This document shows positions 1-9,105 of a stretch of DNA of 64,000 bases, one piece after another. This stretch comes from Noviluteimonas gilva (GTDB lineage Bacteria > Pseudomonadota > Gammaproteobacteria > Xanthomonadales > Xanthomonadaceae). How positions within the stretch are numbered: position 1 is the stretch's first letter; every line of letters starts with the position of its first letter. The notes beneath the pieces are model-generated. The model ran no database searches. It had not been told where the DNA came from and worked only from the letters and a program-made list of their open reading frames with translations. Position numbers and translations under genes: made by a program. The DNA lies in assembly GCF_009740395.1 (NCBI RefSeq), contig NZ_WOXT01000004.1, forward strand, positions 124,001 through 188,000, in the 5' to 3' direction.

Positions 1-325
1 CGACGTACACGCAGGTCGGCTTGTACTTCGCCGCTTCGGCCTCGTCCATCGCGGCGTAGGCGCAGATGATCACCAGGTCGCCGGGCGATGCGCAGTGCGC
101 GGCCGCGCCGTTGACCGAGATCACGCCCGAGCCTTCTTCGCCGCGGATCGCGTAGGTCACGAACCGCATGCCGTTGTTGACGTTGTAGATGTGGATCTGT
201 TCGTACTCGCGGATGCCGCTGATGTCGAGCAGGCGGCCGTCGATCGCGCACGAGCCTTCGTAATGCAGCTCGGCGTGCGTGACCGTGGCGCGGTGGATCT
301 TGGCTTTGAGCAGGTTGAGCTGCAT
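1..325 (-). CDS. panD: aspartate 1-decarboxylase, 3' end outside window
   Basis: Cytoplasmic pyruvoyl enzyme that decarboxylates L-aspartate to beta-alanine for pantothenate synthesis. The start [13 protein letters not shown] is typical of the family. The self-processing site Gly24-Ser25 sits in YEGSCAID, where Ser25 becomes the pyruvoyl group after cleavage. About 108 of the usual ~126 residues are visible; the C-terminus runs off the left edge. It follows panB-panC on the same strand after about 105 bp, so the three steps to pantothenate are probably expressed together. Family assignment is firm; only the tail is unseen. Confidence 0.95.
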   Translation of the reverse strand, partial: MQLNLLKAKIHRATVTHAELHYEGSCAIDGRLLDISGIREYEQIHIYNVNNGMRFVTYAIRGEEGSGVISVNGAAAHCASPGDLVIICAYAAMDEAEAAKYKPTCVYV

Positions 326-431
326 GGAACGGCGCTCCGCGAGTGGCCGGGCGTGGGGCCCGGGAAAGGTGCGCAGTCTAGATAGGGGTTTTCCGCGCCG
401 CAACAAAGGGGGCCGTCGGCCCACCCGGCGT

Positions 432-1274
432 TCAGAATTCGAGGTTGTCGATCAGGCGCGTGCGACCCAGGCGGGCGGCGACCAGCGCCACGCGCGGGCC
501 GGGAATGTCTTGTGGTTCAAGCAGTTCCGGCGTGCGCACGACGGCGTAGTCGACCTCGAAGCCGGCCGCCGCCAGCGCCGCCCGCGCCTGGTCCTCGATT
601 TGGGAACGCGGCGTTCCGCCCAGCGTCGCCTCCCGCATGCGCTGGAGGGTGCGGTGGATGGTCGCCGCCACCGGCCGTTCTTCCGCCGACAGGTATTGGT
701 TGCGCGAACTCATCGCGAGGCCGTCGGGCTCGCGCAGCGTGTCGGCGGCGAGCAGCTCGACCGGGAACGCGAGGTCCTTCACCAGATACCGGATCGCCGC
801 CAACTGCTGGTAATCCTTGCGACCGAACACGGCGACATCGGGCTGCACTTGCAGGAACAGACGCGCGACCACCGTGGCAACGCCATCGAAGTGCCCGGGG
901 CGATGCGCGCCTTCCAACACATCGGTTACGCCGGGCACGCGGATGCGCACAGCGTTGTCCGCGCCGAACGGATACATCGTCGCCACTTCGGGCATCCACA
1001 ACAGGTGGCAACCGGCGGCGGACAAACCCGCGGCATCGGCGTCGGGCGTGCGCGGATAGCGGGAGAAGTCTTCGTTCGCGCCGAACTGCGTCGGATTCAC
1101 GAACACGCTCGCGACCACGCGATCGACATGTTTGCGCGCGAGTTCGACGAGCGAGTAGTGGCCCGCGTGCAGGTTGCCCAGCGTCGGTACGAAACCCACG
1201 CGCAAGCCCGCGCGTTTCCACGCACCGACGTGCGCCCGCAGCTCGTCGAGCGCGGTGGCGATCGCGAGCGTCAT
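432..1274 (-). CDS. panC: pantothenate synthetase
   Basis: ATP-dependent ligase joining pantoate and beta-alanine, the last step of vitamin B5 synthesis. The product is 280 residues, normal for the family. The nucleotidyl-transferase HIGH-type motif is [10 protein letters not shown] (residues 30-39), GRKDYQQ lies at 151-157 and the KMSKS-like MSSRNQYLS at 188-196. The ATG overlaps the panB stop in an ATGA junction, indicating translational coupling. The open frame continues upstream through panB in a shadow frame, but the coupled ATG gives the family-typical N-terminus. Confidence 0.96.
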   Translation of the reverse strand: MTLAIATALDELRAHVGAWKRAGLRVGFVPTLGNLHAGHYSLVELARKHVDRVVASVFVNPTQFGANEDFSRYPRTPDADAAGLSAAGCHLLWMPEVATMYPFGADNAVRIRVPGVTDVLEGAHRPGHFDGVATVVARLFLQVQPDVAVFGRKDYQQLAAIRYLVKDLAFPVELLAADTLREPDGLAMSSRNQYLSAEERPVAATIHRTLQRMREATLGGTPRSQIEDQARAALAAAGFEVDYAVVRTPELLEPQDIPGPRVALVAARLGRTRLIDNLEF

Positions 1275-2086
1275 TCGTAGGCGTGCGCGGCGTCGGGGAA
1301 GGCGCCGCTGCGCACGTCGTCGCCGAAAGCCTTGATGGCGCCCGCGATCGAACCGCCTTGCGCGAGGAAGTCCTTCACGAACTTCGGGCGACGATGCCCG
1401 GTGTTCACACCGAGCAGATCGTGCAGCACGAGCACCTGGCCATCGCACGCGGCGCCGGCGCCGATGCCGATGGTAGGAATCGGGCTCGCGACCGTGATCG
1501 CGGCGGCGAGCGAGGACGGCACGCACTCGAGCACGAGCAGCGTTGCGCCCGCTTTCGCGACGGCCAAAGCGTCTTCGCAGATCTGCTTGGCGGCCTTGTC
1601 TTCGCGGCCTTGCACCTTGTAGCCGCCCAGGCGCAGCACCGATTGCGGCGTCAGGCCAAGGTGCGCGCAAACCGGAATCTCGCGATCGACGAGGAAGCGG
1701 ATGACATCGAGCTTGTGCGCCGCGCCTTCGAGCTTGACCATCGCCGCGCCGGCCTGCAGGAACTTCAGCGAGGCATCGAGTGCGCGCTCGGGCGTGGCAT
1801 CCGCGCCGAACGGCAGGTCGGCGATCAACAGCGCACGCTGCAATCCGCGCGAAACGCAGGACACGTGATACGCGATGTCGTCGACGGAGACCGGCAGCGT
1901 GCTGCCGTGTCCCTGCACCACCATGCCGAGCGAATCGCCGACGAGGATCAGGTCGACGCCGTTGTCGTCCATGACGCGCGCGAACCCCGCGTCGTAGGCG
2001 GTGAGCATGACGAGCTTGCGGCCTTCGCGTTTCGCGTCGGCCAGCATGGGCACGGTCCAGGGCTTTGCGTCGGTGCTCGTATACAT
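1271..2086 (-). CDS. panB: 3-methyl-2-oxobutanoate hydroxymethyltransferase
   Basis: Transfers a hydroxymethyl group from 5,10-methylene-tetrahydrofolate to alpha-ketoisovalerate to give ketopantoate. It is a 271-residue TIM-barrel enzyme with the family signature [12 protein letters not shown] (residues 49-60) and the catalytic glutamate in LVLECVP (Glu187). It is the first gene of a panB-panC-panD set on the minus strand, coupled to panC by ATGA. No separate promoter could be resolved in the short, repeat-bearing gap before folK. Confidence 0.96.
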   Translation of the reverse strand: MYTSTDAKPWTVPMLADAKREGRKLVMLTAYDAGFARVMDDNGVDLILVGDSLGMVVQGHGSTLPVSVDDIAYHVSCVSRGLQRALLIADLPFGADATPERALDASLKFLQAGAAMVKLEGAAHKLDVIRFLVDREIPVCAHLGLTPQSVLRLGGYKVQGREDKAAKQICEDALAVAKAGATLLVLECVPSSLAAAITVASPIPTIGIGAGAACDGQVLVLHDLLGVNTGHRRPKFVKDFLAQGGSIAGAIKAFGDDVRSGAFPDAAHAYE

Positions 2087-2114
2087 GACGGATAGCGTAG
2101 CGCGTCAGCCCAGG

Positions 2115-2194
2115 GCGCGGATGTTACGAGGCGTGGATGTTACGAGGCACGGATGTCAGAGGGCACGGACGTCACAGGGCATGGATCTCGCCGG
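2115..2194. repeat. five tandem 16-bp units across the folK 3' end
   Basis: Five consecutive 16-nt units start at 2115, 2131, 2147, 2163 and 2179. Each begins GC(A/G)(C/T)GGA; units 1 and 2 differ at a single position and later units drift. The array spans the panB-folK gap and covers the last codons and stop of folK, so the folK C-terminus lies inside repeated DNA. Sixteen is not a multiple of three, so gain or loss of a unit would change the reading frame at the folK end. Confidence 0.8.
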
Positions 2195-2669
2195 TGACCA
2201 TCGCCGCGACGATGTCGGAGGCTCGGCCGTGGCCCGGGATCACGATGTCGGGCGCGATTTCGACCATGGGCACCAGCGCGAAGGCGCGCTCGTGGAGATG
2301 CGGGTGCGGCACGCGCAGGCCGGGTTCGTCGATGGCGGCATCGCCGTAAAGCAACAGGTCCAGGTCCAGCGTGCGCGCGCCCCAGCGGTCGCTGCCGTCG
2401 CCGGCGCGGTCGCGTCCCCAGTCGCGTTCGATCTGCAGCATCTGGTCGAGCAGCGTGCGTGCGTCGAGGGTGGTTTCCAGCAGCGCGGCCGCGTTCACGA
2501 ACGCCGGCTGGTCGGTCTTGCCCCAGGCCGGCGTGCGATACAGGCGCGAGGCGCTGATCACGCGCGTGTCCGGCAATGCGTCGAGCGCCTGCAGGGCGCC
2601 CTGCACCGCCGCGACCGCATCGCCGAGGTTGGCGCCGAGGCCGACGCAGGCCTGCACGCGGGCACTCAC
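2172..2669 (-). CDS. folK: HPPK, 2-amino-4-hydroxy-6-hydroxymethyldihydropteridine pyrophosphokinase
   Basis: Transfers pyrophosphate from ATP to 6-hydroxymethyl-7,8-dihydropterin in folate synthesis. The product is 165 residues with the N-terminal GLGANLG (10-16) and the HPPK signature RWGARTLDLDLLL (94-106). The start is taken as GTG at 2669 because it overlaps the pcnB stop in a GTGA junction and places the first beta strand correctly. The pcnB-folK pairing is common in gammaproteobacteria. The last codons fall in a 16-bp tandem repeat, so the extreme C-terminus may vary between strains. Confidence 0.95.
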   Translation of the reverse strand: MSARVQACVGLGANLGDAVAAVQGALQALDALPDTRVISASRLYRTPAWGKTDQPAFVNAAALLETTLDARTLLDQMLQIERDWGRDRAGDGSDRWGARTLDLDLLLYGDAAIDEPGLRVPHPHLHERAFALVPMVEIAPDIVIPGHGRASDIVAAMVTGEIHAL

Positions 2670-4015
2670 TCGGTGGCGCCGCCGCCGTTGGTGGGACGCC
2701 GGCGACGGCGACGACGACGCGGCGCCTCGCCTTCGGCCGCTTCGATGGCTTGCGCTTCGAGCTGCGCGGCGACCATCTCGCCCGGCTGCGTCTGCACGTC
2801 TTTCCAGAACGCGATGTCTTCGGCGTGCTCCGGCGAGGCGAACTGGCGCAGCTGCAGGAAGTCGAACGCAGCGCGGAAGCGCGGATGCGACAACAGGCGG
2901 AACACGCGCTTGCGCTGGCGCTGCGAGAACCGCGACTGCAACAGCCAGATCTCCTGCATCGGCAGCGAGAAGCGGCGCGGCAACGCGACGGTATTGAGTT
3001 GGTGCAGGGTGACGCGATCGGCCGCGCGACGCTGCGCTTCGGCCGCATGCACGCCCTGCGCCTGCAACTGCATCAGGTCGCGGCAATACGCCGGCCACAG
3101 CAGCACGGCGAAGAGGAAGGCCGGCGAAACCGGTTCATCGTTCGCCACGCGCAGGTCGGTGCTGCGCAGGCCTTCGATCAACATGCGACGCAATGCGCCG
3201 CTGCGATTGGAGGCGAGCGCCTTCGCCGTTTCGGGCAGCAACACCGGCAGCAGGCCGTGTTTTTCGAGGCGTTCGAAACTCGCGACCGCATGGCCGGAGA
3301 GGAACATCTTCAGCGACTCTTCGAACAGGCGCGCCGGCGCGGATTCGCGCAGCAGCGGCGCCAGCGCGGGAATCGGGTCCGCGGTCCCTGCTTCGATGGT
3401 GAAGTCGAGCTTCGCCGCCAGGCGAATCGCGCGCAGCATGCGCACGGGGTCTTCGCGATAACGGGTTTCCGGATCGCCGATCAGGCGCAGCACGCGCGCT
3501 TCGACATCCTCGTAACCGCCGACGAAATCGCGCACCGAGAAATCTTCGATCGCGTAATACAGCGCGTTGGCGGTGAAGTCGCGGCGGATCGCGTCTTCCT
3601 CGATCGTGCCGTAGACGTTGTCGCGCAGCAGGCGGCCGCCTTCGTGCGTCTCGCGGTCGCCGCTGCCGTCGTCGGCGTTGGAGCGGAAGGTCGCGACTTC
3701 GATGATTTCGCGGCCGTAGACCACGTGCGCGAGCCGGAAGCGCCGACCGATCAGGCGGCAATTGCGGAACAGCGCCTTGACCTGTTCGGGCGTGGCGTCG
3801 GTCGCGACGTCGAAATCCTTCGGATGTCCGCCCACGAGCAGGTCGCGCACGGCGCCGCCCACGAGGAACGCGCCGAAGCCGCCTTCACGCAGGCGATAAA
3901 GCACGCGCAAGGCGTTCGGACTGATGTCCTTGCGCGAGATCGGGTGCGCATCGCGCGGAATGCTGCGCGCATGCACGGCGATGGCGGGAGGAGGGGAAAC
4001 GGTGATGGTGGACAT
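2666..4015 (-). CDS. pcnB: poly(A) polymerase I
   Basis: Adds 3' poly(A) tails that mark RNA for decay; class II nucleotidyltransferase related to CCA-adding enzymes. The protein has 449 residues with the head-domain motif GGAVRDLL (53-60) and the metal-binding DFDVATDA (67-74). It ends in an arginine-rich tail of eight consecutive Arg followed by PTNGGGATE, typical of proteobacterial PcnB and probably RNA-binding. The stop overlaps the folK GTG. Pairing with folK and the basic tail favour PcnB over a Cca enzyme. Confidence 0.93.
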   Translation of the reverse strand: MSTITVSPPPAIAVHARSIPRDAHPISRKDISPNALRVLYRLREGGFGAFLVGGAVRDLLVGGHPKDFDVATDATPEQVKALFRNCRLIGRRFRLAHVVYGREIIEVATFRSNADDGSGDRETHEGGRLLRDNVYGTIEEDAIRRDFTANALYYAIEDFSVRDFVGGYEDVEARVLRLIGDPETRYREDPVRMLRAIRLAAKLDFTIEAGTADPIPALAPLLRESAPARLFEESLKMFLSGHAVASFERLEKHGLLPVLLPETAKALASNRSGALRRMLIEGLRSTDLRVANDEPVSPAFLFAVLLWPAYCRDLMQLQAQGVHAAEAQRRAADRVTLHQLNTVALPRRFSLPMQEIWLLQSRFSQRQRKRVFRLLSHPRFRAAFDFLQLRQFASPEHAEDIAFWKDVQTQPGEMVAAQLEAQAIEAAEGEAPRRRRRRRRPTNGGGATE

Positions 4016-4126
4016 TCAGGGCCGATGGAAGGACGTTCCGTTGCCTGCGGCCACGGCGGTCCGTATAGTAGCAATCTTCGCGCAGGGCCTTGTTTCGGCA
4101 AGGAAAGCCGCCCTCGCAACTCCTTC

Positions 4127-4202
4127 GCTCCCATCGTCTAGAGGCCTAGGACACCACCCTCTCAAGGTGGACACACGGGTTCGAATCCCGTTGGGAGTAC
4201 CA
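4127..4202 (+). tRNA. tRNA-Glu (CUC)
   Basis: The 76-nt cloverleaf has acceptor strands GCTCCCA and TGGGAGT, anticodon stem CCACC/GGTGG with loop CTCTCAA (anticodon CTC), a GGGTTCGAATCCC T-arm and an encoded CCA. The D-arm GTCTAGAGGCCTAGGAC is diagnostic of tRNA-Glu. An intrinsic terminator follows after six bases. Confidence 0.96.
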
Positions 4203-4208
4203 AACGCA

Positions 4209-4242
4209 AACCCCTCGAATGCAAGGCGTTCGAGGGGTTTTT
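4209..4242 (+). terminator. intrinsic terminator after tRNA-Glu
   Basis: Perfect 11-bp stem AACCCCTCGAA/TTCGAGGGGTT with a 9-nt loop, followed by a T-run, just downstream of the tRNA CCA end. Confidence 0.9.
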
Positions 4243-4341
4243 CGTTTGCGCGACCTGGTTTTCGGGGGAACACGCCCCCTACCCCCATTGGATGGGAGCT
4301 TGGTCCGACCGCGCGGGACGGGCCCGCGCGATCAGCGCCGA

Positions 4342-4509
4342 TCAGGTCGCCAGGACGTATGCCAGACCGGCGAGCATGACCGCGACCAACGCGGCGGCCA
4401 GCATCTCCATCGGCATGCCCTTCTCGGGCCTGGCGGCGATCGACGGATCCTGCGAACGCTCGAGCATCGCCTGCGCGAACGCATCCGGTGAACCGGGCTC
4501 ATGACTCAT
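4342..4509 (-). CDS. small single-pass membrane protein, unknown function
   Basis: A 55-residue open frame with a good ribosome-binding site (AAGGGGA) ahead of its ATG. The N-terminal half is polar (MSHEPGSPDAFAQAMLERSQ) and the C-terminal 20 residues (about 36-55, MLAAALVAVMLAGLAYVLA) form one hydrophobic helix, suggesting a tail-anchored inner-membrane protein. It diverges from the ferredoxin gene. I recognise no family. The reading frame, RBS and composition support a real gene, but it is short and homology is untested. Confidence 0.6.
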   Translation of the reverse strand: MSHEPGSPDAFAQAMLERSQDPSIAARPEKGMPMEMLAAALVAVMLAGLAYVLAT

Positions 4510-4656
4510 GGTGTTTCCCCTTGCGTGAACGGCCTGCCCCCCAGGCCGAGCCCAACAGTAACGCCGTTGTGCACTGCGGGGTGACCGTGCGTCGGACGCC
4601 CTCATGGATGCCGAGCCGCTACACTTTCGCCTCCAATCGCCCGTTGCCCCGCGCCC

Positions 4657-4980
4657 ATGCCCTTCGTCGTCACCGAAAACTGCATCAAGTGCAAATACAC
4701 CGACTGCGTGGAGGTGTGCCCCGTCGACTGCTTCCACGAGGGCCCGAACTTCCTGGTGATCGATCCCGACGAGTGCATCGACTGCACGCTTTGCGAGCCC
4801 GAGTGCCCGGTCAACGCGATCTACCCGGAGGACGACGTCCCCGCGGGCCAGGAGCAGTTCGTGCAGATCAACGCGGAGCTGGCGAAGGGCTGGCCGGTGA
4901 TCACGGTCCGCAAGGACCCGCCGCCCGATGCCAAGGACTGGGAAGGCAAGACGGACAAGTTGCCGCTGCTGGAGAAATGA
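4657..4980 (+). CDS. fdxA: 7Fe-8S ferredoxin FdxA
   Basis: Small electron carrier of 107 residues with one [3Fe-4S] and one [4Fe-4S] cluster. Nine cysteines lie at 9, 12, 17, 21, 25, 40, 43, 46 and 50 in the pattern CIKCKYTDC...CP and [12 protein letters not shown], followed by the charged C-terminal extension typical of Azotobacter FdI/FdxA-type proteins. The redox partner is not evident from neighbours. A strong bidirectional terminator separates it from the convergent bamC. Confidence 0.95.
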   Translation: MPFVVTENCIKCKYTDCVEVCPVDCFHEGPNFLVIDPDECIDCTLCEPECPVNAIYPEDDVPAGQEQFVQINAELAKGWPVITVRKDPPPDAKDWEGKTDKLPLLEK

Positions 4981-4981
4981 A

Positions 4982-5006
4982 AAACGGGCGCCTGGGGCGC
5001 CCGTTT
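4982..5006. terminator. bidirectional terminator between fdxA and bamC
   Basis: 11-bp perfect stem AAACGGGCGCC/GGCGCCCGTTT with a TGG loop. A-rich and T-rich flanks let it serve the convergent fdxA (+) and bamC (-) transcripts. Confidence 0.85.
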
Positions 5007-5029
5007 CGTTTGCAGCGATGTCGGTGCGA

Positions 5030-5533
5030 TCAGCCGCCGAGCGCGGTCTTCAGCGACGCCATCAGCTTCACCGGCGCCTCGCCCGAGGCGGGCAGGCCGC
5101 GCGGATCGACCGCGCTGACGTACACGCCGGCATCGGTCTTGGTCACGCGGACCAGGAACTTCGAACCTTCGAAGTCGACGTCGTAGGTGCCCAGGATCTG
5201 CGCCCGGCTGGCGATGGTCACGCCGGCGATGCCACCGAGCGCGTCGCCGACCTTCGCGAAGATCGCGTCGCGCTCGCCGGGAACGGTGAAGCCCAGCGGC
5301 GTCGTGCCTGCGCCGGCGACCGGTGCGGGCGCCGAGGCCGAAGCGGTCGGCGGCATCTTCATGGCGGCATCGGTGTTCGGCTTGTCGAGGTCCGGCGGCA
5401 CTTCGAGCGGACGCGCGGCGACTTCTTCCTTGTACAACTCGCTGTCCTTCTTGAACCAGTGGCAGCCACCGAGCAGGCCGACCAGCAGCGTGGCGGCGAC
5501 GACCGAACGAAGGAACGTGGGGGTGAGGCGCAT
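5030..5533 (-). CDS. bamC: short BamC-type outer-membrane assembly lipoprotein
   Basis: Lipoprotein of the BAM complex that inserts beta-barrel proteins. The signal peptide ends in the lipobox LGGC (Cys24). The diagnostic unstructured segment RPLEVPPDL (41-49), which contacts BamD in the E. coli complex, is present. At 167 residues it is about half the E. coli length (344), with room for only one helix-grip domain. It starts 13 bp after the dapA stop, matching the E. coli dapA-bamC (nlpB) operon, which supports the assignment despite divergence. Confidence 0.82.
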   Translation of the reverse strand: MRLTPTFLRSVVAATLLVGLLGGCHWFKKDSELYKEEVAARPLEVPPDLDKPNTDAAMKMPPTASASAPAPVAGAGTTPLGFTVPGERDAIFAKVGDALGGIAGVTIASRAQILGTYDVDFEGSKFLVRVTKTDAGVYVSAVDPRGLPASGEAPVKLMASLKTALGG

Positions 5534-5546
5534 TGGGAAACTCCTG

Positions 5547-6452
5547 TCAGGCCGCGAGCGCGTCGCGGATCGCGTTTTCGATATCGAGGATGGCCGCGGC
5601 GACGACCGGCGTACGCACGGCATGGGTCGCGGAAAGAGGTAACAGCGGAAGGCGCAGCCCGTGGCCGATGCCCATCTGCGCGAGCAGCGCCTTGACGGGA
5701 ATCGGATTGGGCTCGACGCCGAGGAAATCGTTGGCTTCGCGCAGGCGCGCGTCGAGCGCTTGCGCGCCCGCGCGATCGCCCTTGCGCGCCAGGTCGCACA
5801 ACCGGCGGAACGCCGCCGGCAGGACGTTGGAGGCGACGGAAATGACGCCATCGGCGCCGGCGAGCATCGCGCGGCACGCGGTGGGATCGTCGCCGCTCAG
5901 GAGCGCGAACGACTCGCTGCGCAACGGCAGCAGCGCTTCCATGCGTTCGACATCGCTGCGCGCTTCCTTCAACGCGACGATGCGCGGATGTCCGGCGAGC
6001 GCGGCCACGGTTTCCGGCAGCATGTCGCAGCCGGTGCGGCCGGGCACGTTGTACAGGACGATCGGCAGCGCGCCGTCGTCGGCGACCGCGTTGTAATGCG
6101 CGATCAGGCCCGCTTGCGTCGGACGCACGTACGGCGGCGTGACCACGAGCGCTGCGTCCGCACCAAGTGCTTTCGCGCGGCGCGTGGCTTCGATCGTCTT
6201 CGCGGTGTTCGATTGCCCGGTGCCCGCGAGCACCGGAATGCGCCCGGCGATGTGTTCGACGGCACTGCGCAGCAACGCGTCGTATTCCACGTCGAACAAT
6301 GCCGCCGCTTCGCCCGTCGAACCGGCCACCACCACGCCTTGCGTGCCGCCGGCGAGCTGGGGATCGATAAGGCGACGCCAGGCGTCGAGGTCGAGTTCGC
6401 CGCTGCCGGTGAAGGGCGTGGCGAGCGCGGTGATGCTGCCGGTCGGTCGCAA
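5547..6452 (-). CDS. dapA: 4-hydroxy-tetrahydrodipicolinate synthase
   Basis: Condenses pyruvate with aspartate semialdehyde, the first step of the lysine/meso-diaminopimelate branch. The 301-residue TIM barrel has GSTGEAA (44-50), YNVPGRTG (134-141, catalytic Tyr) and the Schiff-base lysine Lys162 in LKEA. No ATG exists at the expected N-terminus; a TTG at 6452 gives [14 protein letters not shown], matching family starts. Upstream lies a hairpin with GGAGGATT around its loop (6484-6504). It is divergent from gcvR and followed by bamC, as in E. coli. Start-codon choice is the only doubt. Confidence 0.92.
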   Translation of the reverse strand: MRPTGSITALATPFTGSGELDLDAWRRLIDPQLAGGTQGVVVAGSTGEAAALFDVEYDALLRSAVEHIAGRIPVLAGTGQSNTAKTIEATRRAKALGADAALVVTPPYVRPTQAGLIAHYNAVADDGALPIVLYNVPGRTGCDMLPETVAALAGHPRIVALKEARSDVERMEALLPLRSESFALLSGDDPTACRAMLAGADGVISVASNVLPAAFRRLCDLARKGDRAGAQALDARLREANDFLGVEPNPIPVKALLAQMGIGHGLRLPLLPLSATHAVRTPVVAAAILDIENAIRDALAA

Positions 6453-6647
6453 GACGGTGGGCTCGTGTGTGAAGTGGACAAAGATGCCGGAAATCCTCCG
6501 GCATTGCGCGTGTTTTGCACGGCAACGGATGAGCGGAAGCGTCGCCGCCCGTCGCGATCTTACTTGCGGCGTGAAACCAGCGGCAAGTATGCTGGCTGCG
6601 GCCCCGGAGGATTCCCGGGGACGTCGTTCAGACCTCGGAAGGCCGCC

Positions 6648-7208
6648 TTGACCGAAACTCCCACCCGTCCTGCGCCGAACGAGAACCACCTGCTCATCAA
6701 CGCGTACACGACGCACCCGCAGTCGCCCCTGCTCGCGGTCACCCGCCGCATTTCCGACAGCGGCTGCAATCTCGTCGACGCGCGCCTGAGCACCGTGGGG
6801 CGCGATGTCTCGGTCACGGCGCTCGCGACCGGATCGTGGGACGCCGTTGCCAAACTCGAAACCATGCTCGGGCGCCTCGAACGCGAGGAAGGCCTCAAGC
6901 TCGTGTTCTATCGCACCGGCCCCAAGCAGGTGCAGTCCAACCTGTTGCCCTACATCGTCGAAGTGGTCGCGGCCGACAAGCCCGGCATCCTCTTCCAGCT
7001 GGCGGATTTCTTCGACCGCCAGGGCATCACCATCGAAAGCCTGCACTGCTCGCGCTACCGTGCGATGCAGACCGGCGCCGACATGTTCTCCGCGCAGGTC
7101 ACCATCGGGATTCCGTCGGACATGCACATCGCGGCCTTGCGCGACGACTTCCTCGAGTTCTGCGACCACCTGAACCTCGACGCCATCATGGACCCGATGA
7201 AGTTCTGA
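6648..7208 (+). CDS. gcvR: GcvR-type double-ACT regulator
   Basis: Two ACT-domain repeats (about residues 16-90 and 105-180) in a 186-residue protein without a DNA-binding domain, as in GcvR, which represses glycine cleavage genes through GcvA. The TTG at 6648 is chosen because GGAAGG lies 5 bp upstream and no ATG precedes the first ACT strand. The dapA / gcvR-bcp arrangement is the same as in E. coli, which supports orthology. The stop overlaps the bcp ATG by one base. Confidence 0.85.
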   Translation: MTETPTRPAPNENHLLINAYTTHPQSPLLAVTRRISDSGCNLVDARLSTVGRDVSVTALATGSWDAVAKLETMLGRLEREEGLKLVFYRTGPKQVQSNLLPYIVEVVAADKPGILFQLADFFDRQGITIESLHCSRYRAMQTGADMFSAQVTIGIPSDMHIAALRDDFLEFCDHLNLDAIMDPMKF

Positions 7209-7696
7209 TGGCGACCGCCAAACCGCTGCCCCGCAAGGTCCTCGATGCGCCCCTCGCGCTCGCGGGCAAGGACGGCACGCGCGAGGCCACGTTGTCCGAC
7301 CACGCCGGCCGCTGGCTGGTGTTGTACTTCTATCCGAAGGACAACACGCCCGGCTGCACGACCGAAGGGCGCGACTTCGCCGCCCTGCTCCCGAAATTCC
7401 GCAAGCTCGGCGCCGACATCCTCGGCGTCTCCCGCGACTCCGCGCGCTCGCACCAGAACTTCTGCGACAAGCAGGGCTTCGGGTTCGAGTTGGTCAGCGA
7501 TCCCGACGAAACGCTGTGCAACGCGTTCGAGGTGATCAAGGAGAAGCAGCTTTACGGTCGCAAGTACATCGGGATCGAGCGCAGCACGTTCCTCATCGAT
7601 CCCGAGTCCCGCGTCGCGCAGAGCTGGCGCGGCGTGAAAGTCCCCGGCCATGCTCAGGCCGTGCTCGATGCATTGACCTCGCACAGGAAGCCTTGA
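7208..7696 (+). CDS. bcp: thioredoxin-dependent peroxiredoxin (Bcp/PrxQ)
   Basis: Reduces hydrogen peroxide and organic hydroperoxides. The 162-residue thioredoxin-fold protein has the peroxidatic Cys50 in [13 protein letters not shown]. The E. coli-type resolving cysteine five residues later is absent; Cys86 ([10 protein letters not shown]) is placed like the resolving cysteine of Xanthomonas PrxQ, so an atypical 2-Cys mechanism is likely. It is coupled to gcvR (TGATG) and to phoH by a shared base at 7696. Confidence 0.94.
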   Translation: MATAKPLPRKVLDAPLALAGKDGTREATLSDHAGRWLVLYFYPKDNTPGCTTEGRDFAALLPKFRKLGADILGVSRDSARSHQNFCDKQGFGFELVSDPDETLCNAFEVIKEKQLYGRKYIGIERSTFLIDPESRVAQSWRGVKVPGHAQAVLDALTSHRKP

Positions 7697-9093
7697 TGAC
7701 CCGAAGCCCGCGGATCTATGTGCTCGATACCAACGTGCTGATGCACGACCCGACCGCGCTGTTCAAGTTCGAGGAGCATGACGTGTACCTGCCGATGCAG
7801 GTCATGGAAGAACTGGACAACGCGAAGAAAGGCACTTCCGAACCCTCGCGCAACGCGCGCCAGGTCAGCCGCTTCCTCAATGAATTGATCGAAGCCCAGG
7901 GCGTGAAGGACATCGCCGCGGGCATTCCGCTGGCCAATCCGGCCGGCCTGCAACTGCGCGGCAAGGAAAGCGCGGGGCGCCTGCGGTTCCAGGTCGCCAA
8001 CTTCGACGCGGGCAAGCGCTTCGGCGCCGTCATTCCGGACAACCACATCCTCGGCGCGATCCTCGCGTTGAAAGAGGAGGAACCGGGCACGCCGGTGGTG
8101 TTCATTTCCAAGGACATCAACCTGCGGATCAAGGCGGCGATCGCGGGCATCGTGTCGGAGGATTACGAAAACGATCGCGCGCTCGACGATTTCAGCCTGC
8201 TCTACACCGGCGCGACCGAGCTGCCGGAGGATTTCTGGTCGATCCACGGCAAGGAACTCAAGTCGTGGACGGAGAAGGGCCGCACGTTCTACGAGATCGC
8301 GCGCCGCGACGAAGACGATTGGTATCCCAACCAGTTCCTCTTCCTGCCGGGCGAAGAAGAAGCGGAGATGAAGGTCGCGCGGGTGAACGACGCGAAGGTC
8401 GTGCTGCAGATCGTCGACGACTATCGCCACAACCAGCACGCCGTGTGGGGCATCGCGGCGCGCAACCGCGAGCAGAACTTCGCGCTCAACGCGTTGATGG
8501 ATCCGGACATCGACTTCGTCTCGCTGCTCGGCACCGCCGGCACGGGCAAGACGCTCCTCGCGCTCGCCGCGGGCCTGGCGCAGACGATGGACCAGCAGCG
8601 TTACCGCGAAATCATCATGACGCGCGCGACGGTCAGCGTCGGCGAGGACATCGGCTTCCTGCCGGGCACCGAGGAAGAAAAGATGACGCCGTGGATGGGC
8701 GCGCTCACCGACAACCTGGAAGTGCTCACGCACAACCAGGAAGGCGGCAGCTGGGGCCGCGCGGCGACCAACGACCTGCTCGCCTCGCGCATCAAGATCC
8801 GTTCGCTGAACTTCATGCGCGGCCGCACGTTCCTCTCGCGTTACCTCATCCTGGACGAGGCGCAGAACCTCACGCCGAAGCAGATGAAAACGCTGATCAC
8901 GCGCGCCGGTCCGGGGACGAAGATCGTGTGTTTGGGCAACGTCGAACAGATCGACACGCCCTACCTCACGGAGACGACATCGGGCCTGACGTACGCGGTC
9001 GATCGCTTCAAGGGCTGGACGCACAGCGCGCACGTGACCTTGCGTCGCGGCGAGCGTTCGCGCCTGGCGGACTACGCGTCCGAAGTGCTGTAA
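7696..9093 (+). CDS. PIN-PhoH family ATPase
   Basis: A 465-residue fusion of an N-terminal PIN ribonuclease-like domain (LDTNVLMHD at 10-18) and a C-terminal PhoH ATPase with Walker A GTAGTGKT (about 278-285) and Walker B LILDEAQN (about 384-391). Family members (PhoH2/YlaK type) are linked to RNA unwinding and cleavage; the substrate here is unknown. The ATG overlaps the bcp stop, so it is co-transcribed with gcvR-bcp. It differs from single-domain YbeZ/PhoL, which lacks the PIN domain. Confidence 0.9.
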   Translation: MTRSPRIYVLDTNVLMHDPTALFKFEEHDVYLPMQVMEELDNAKKGTSEPSRNARQVSRFLNELIEAQGVKDIAAGIPLANPAGLQLRGKESAGRLRFQVANFDAGKRFGAVIPDNHILGAILALKEEEPGTPVVFISKDINLRIKAAIAGIVSEDYENDRALDDFSLLYTGATELPEDFWSIHGKELKSWTEKGRTFYEIARRDEDDWYPNQFLFLPGEEEAEMKVARVNDAKVVLQIVDDYRHNQHAVWGIAARNREQNFALNALMDPDIDFVSLLGTAGTGKTLLALAAGLAQTMDQQRYREIIMTRATVSVGEDIGFLPGTEEEKMTPWMGALTDNLEVLTHNQEGGSWGRAATNDLLASRIKIRSLNFMRGRTFLSRYLILDEAQNLTPKQMKTLITRAGPGTKIVCLGNVEQIDTPYLTETTSGLTYAVDRFKGWTHSAHVTLRRGERSRLADYASEVL

Positions 9094-9105
9094 GCGACGG
9101 GCGAG

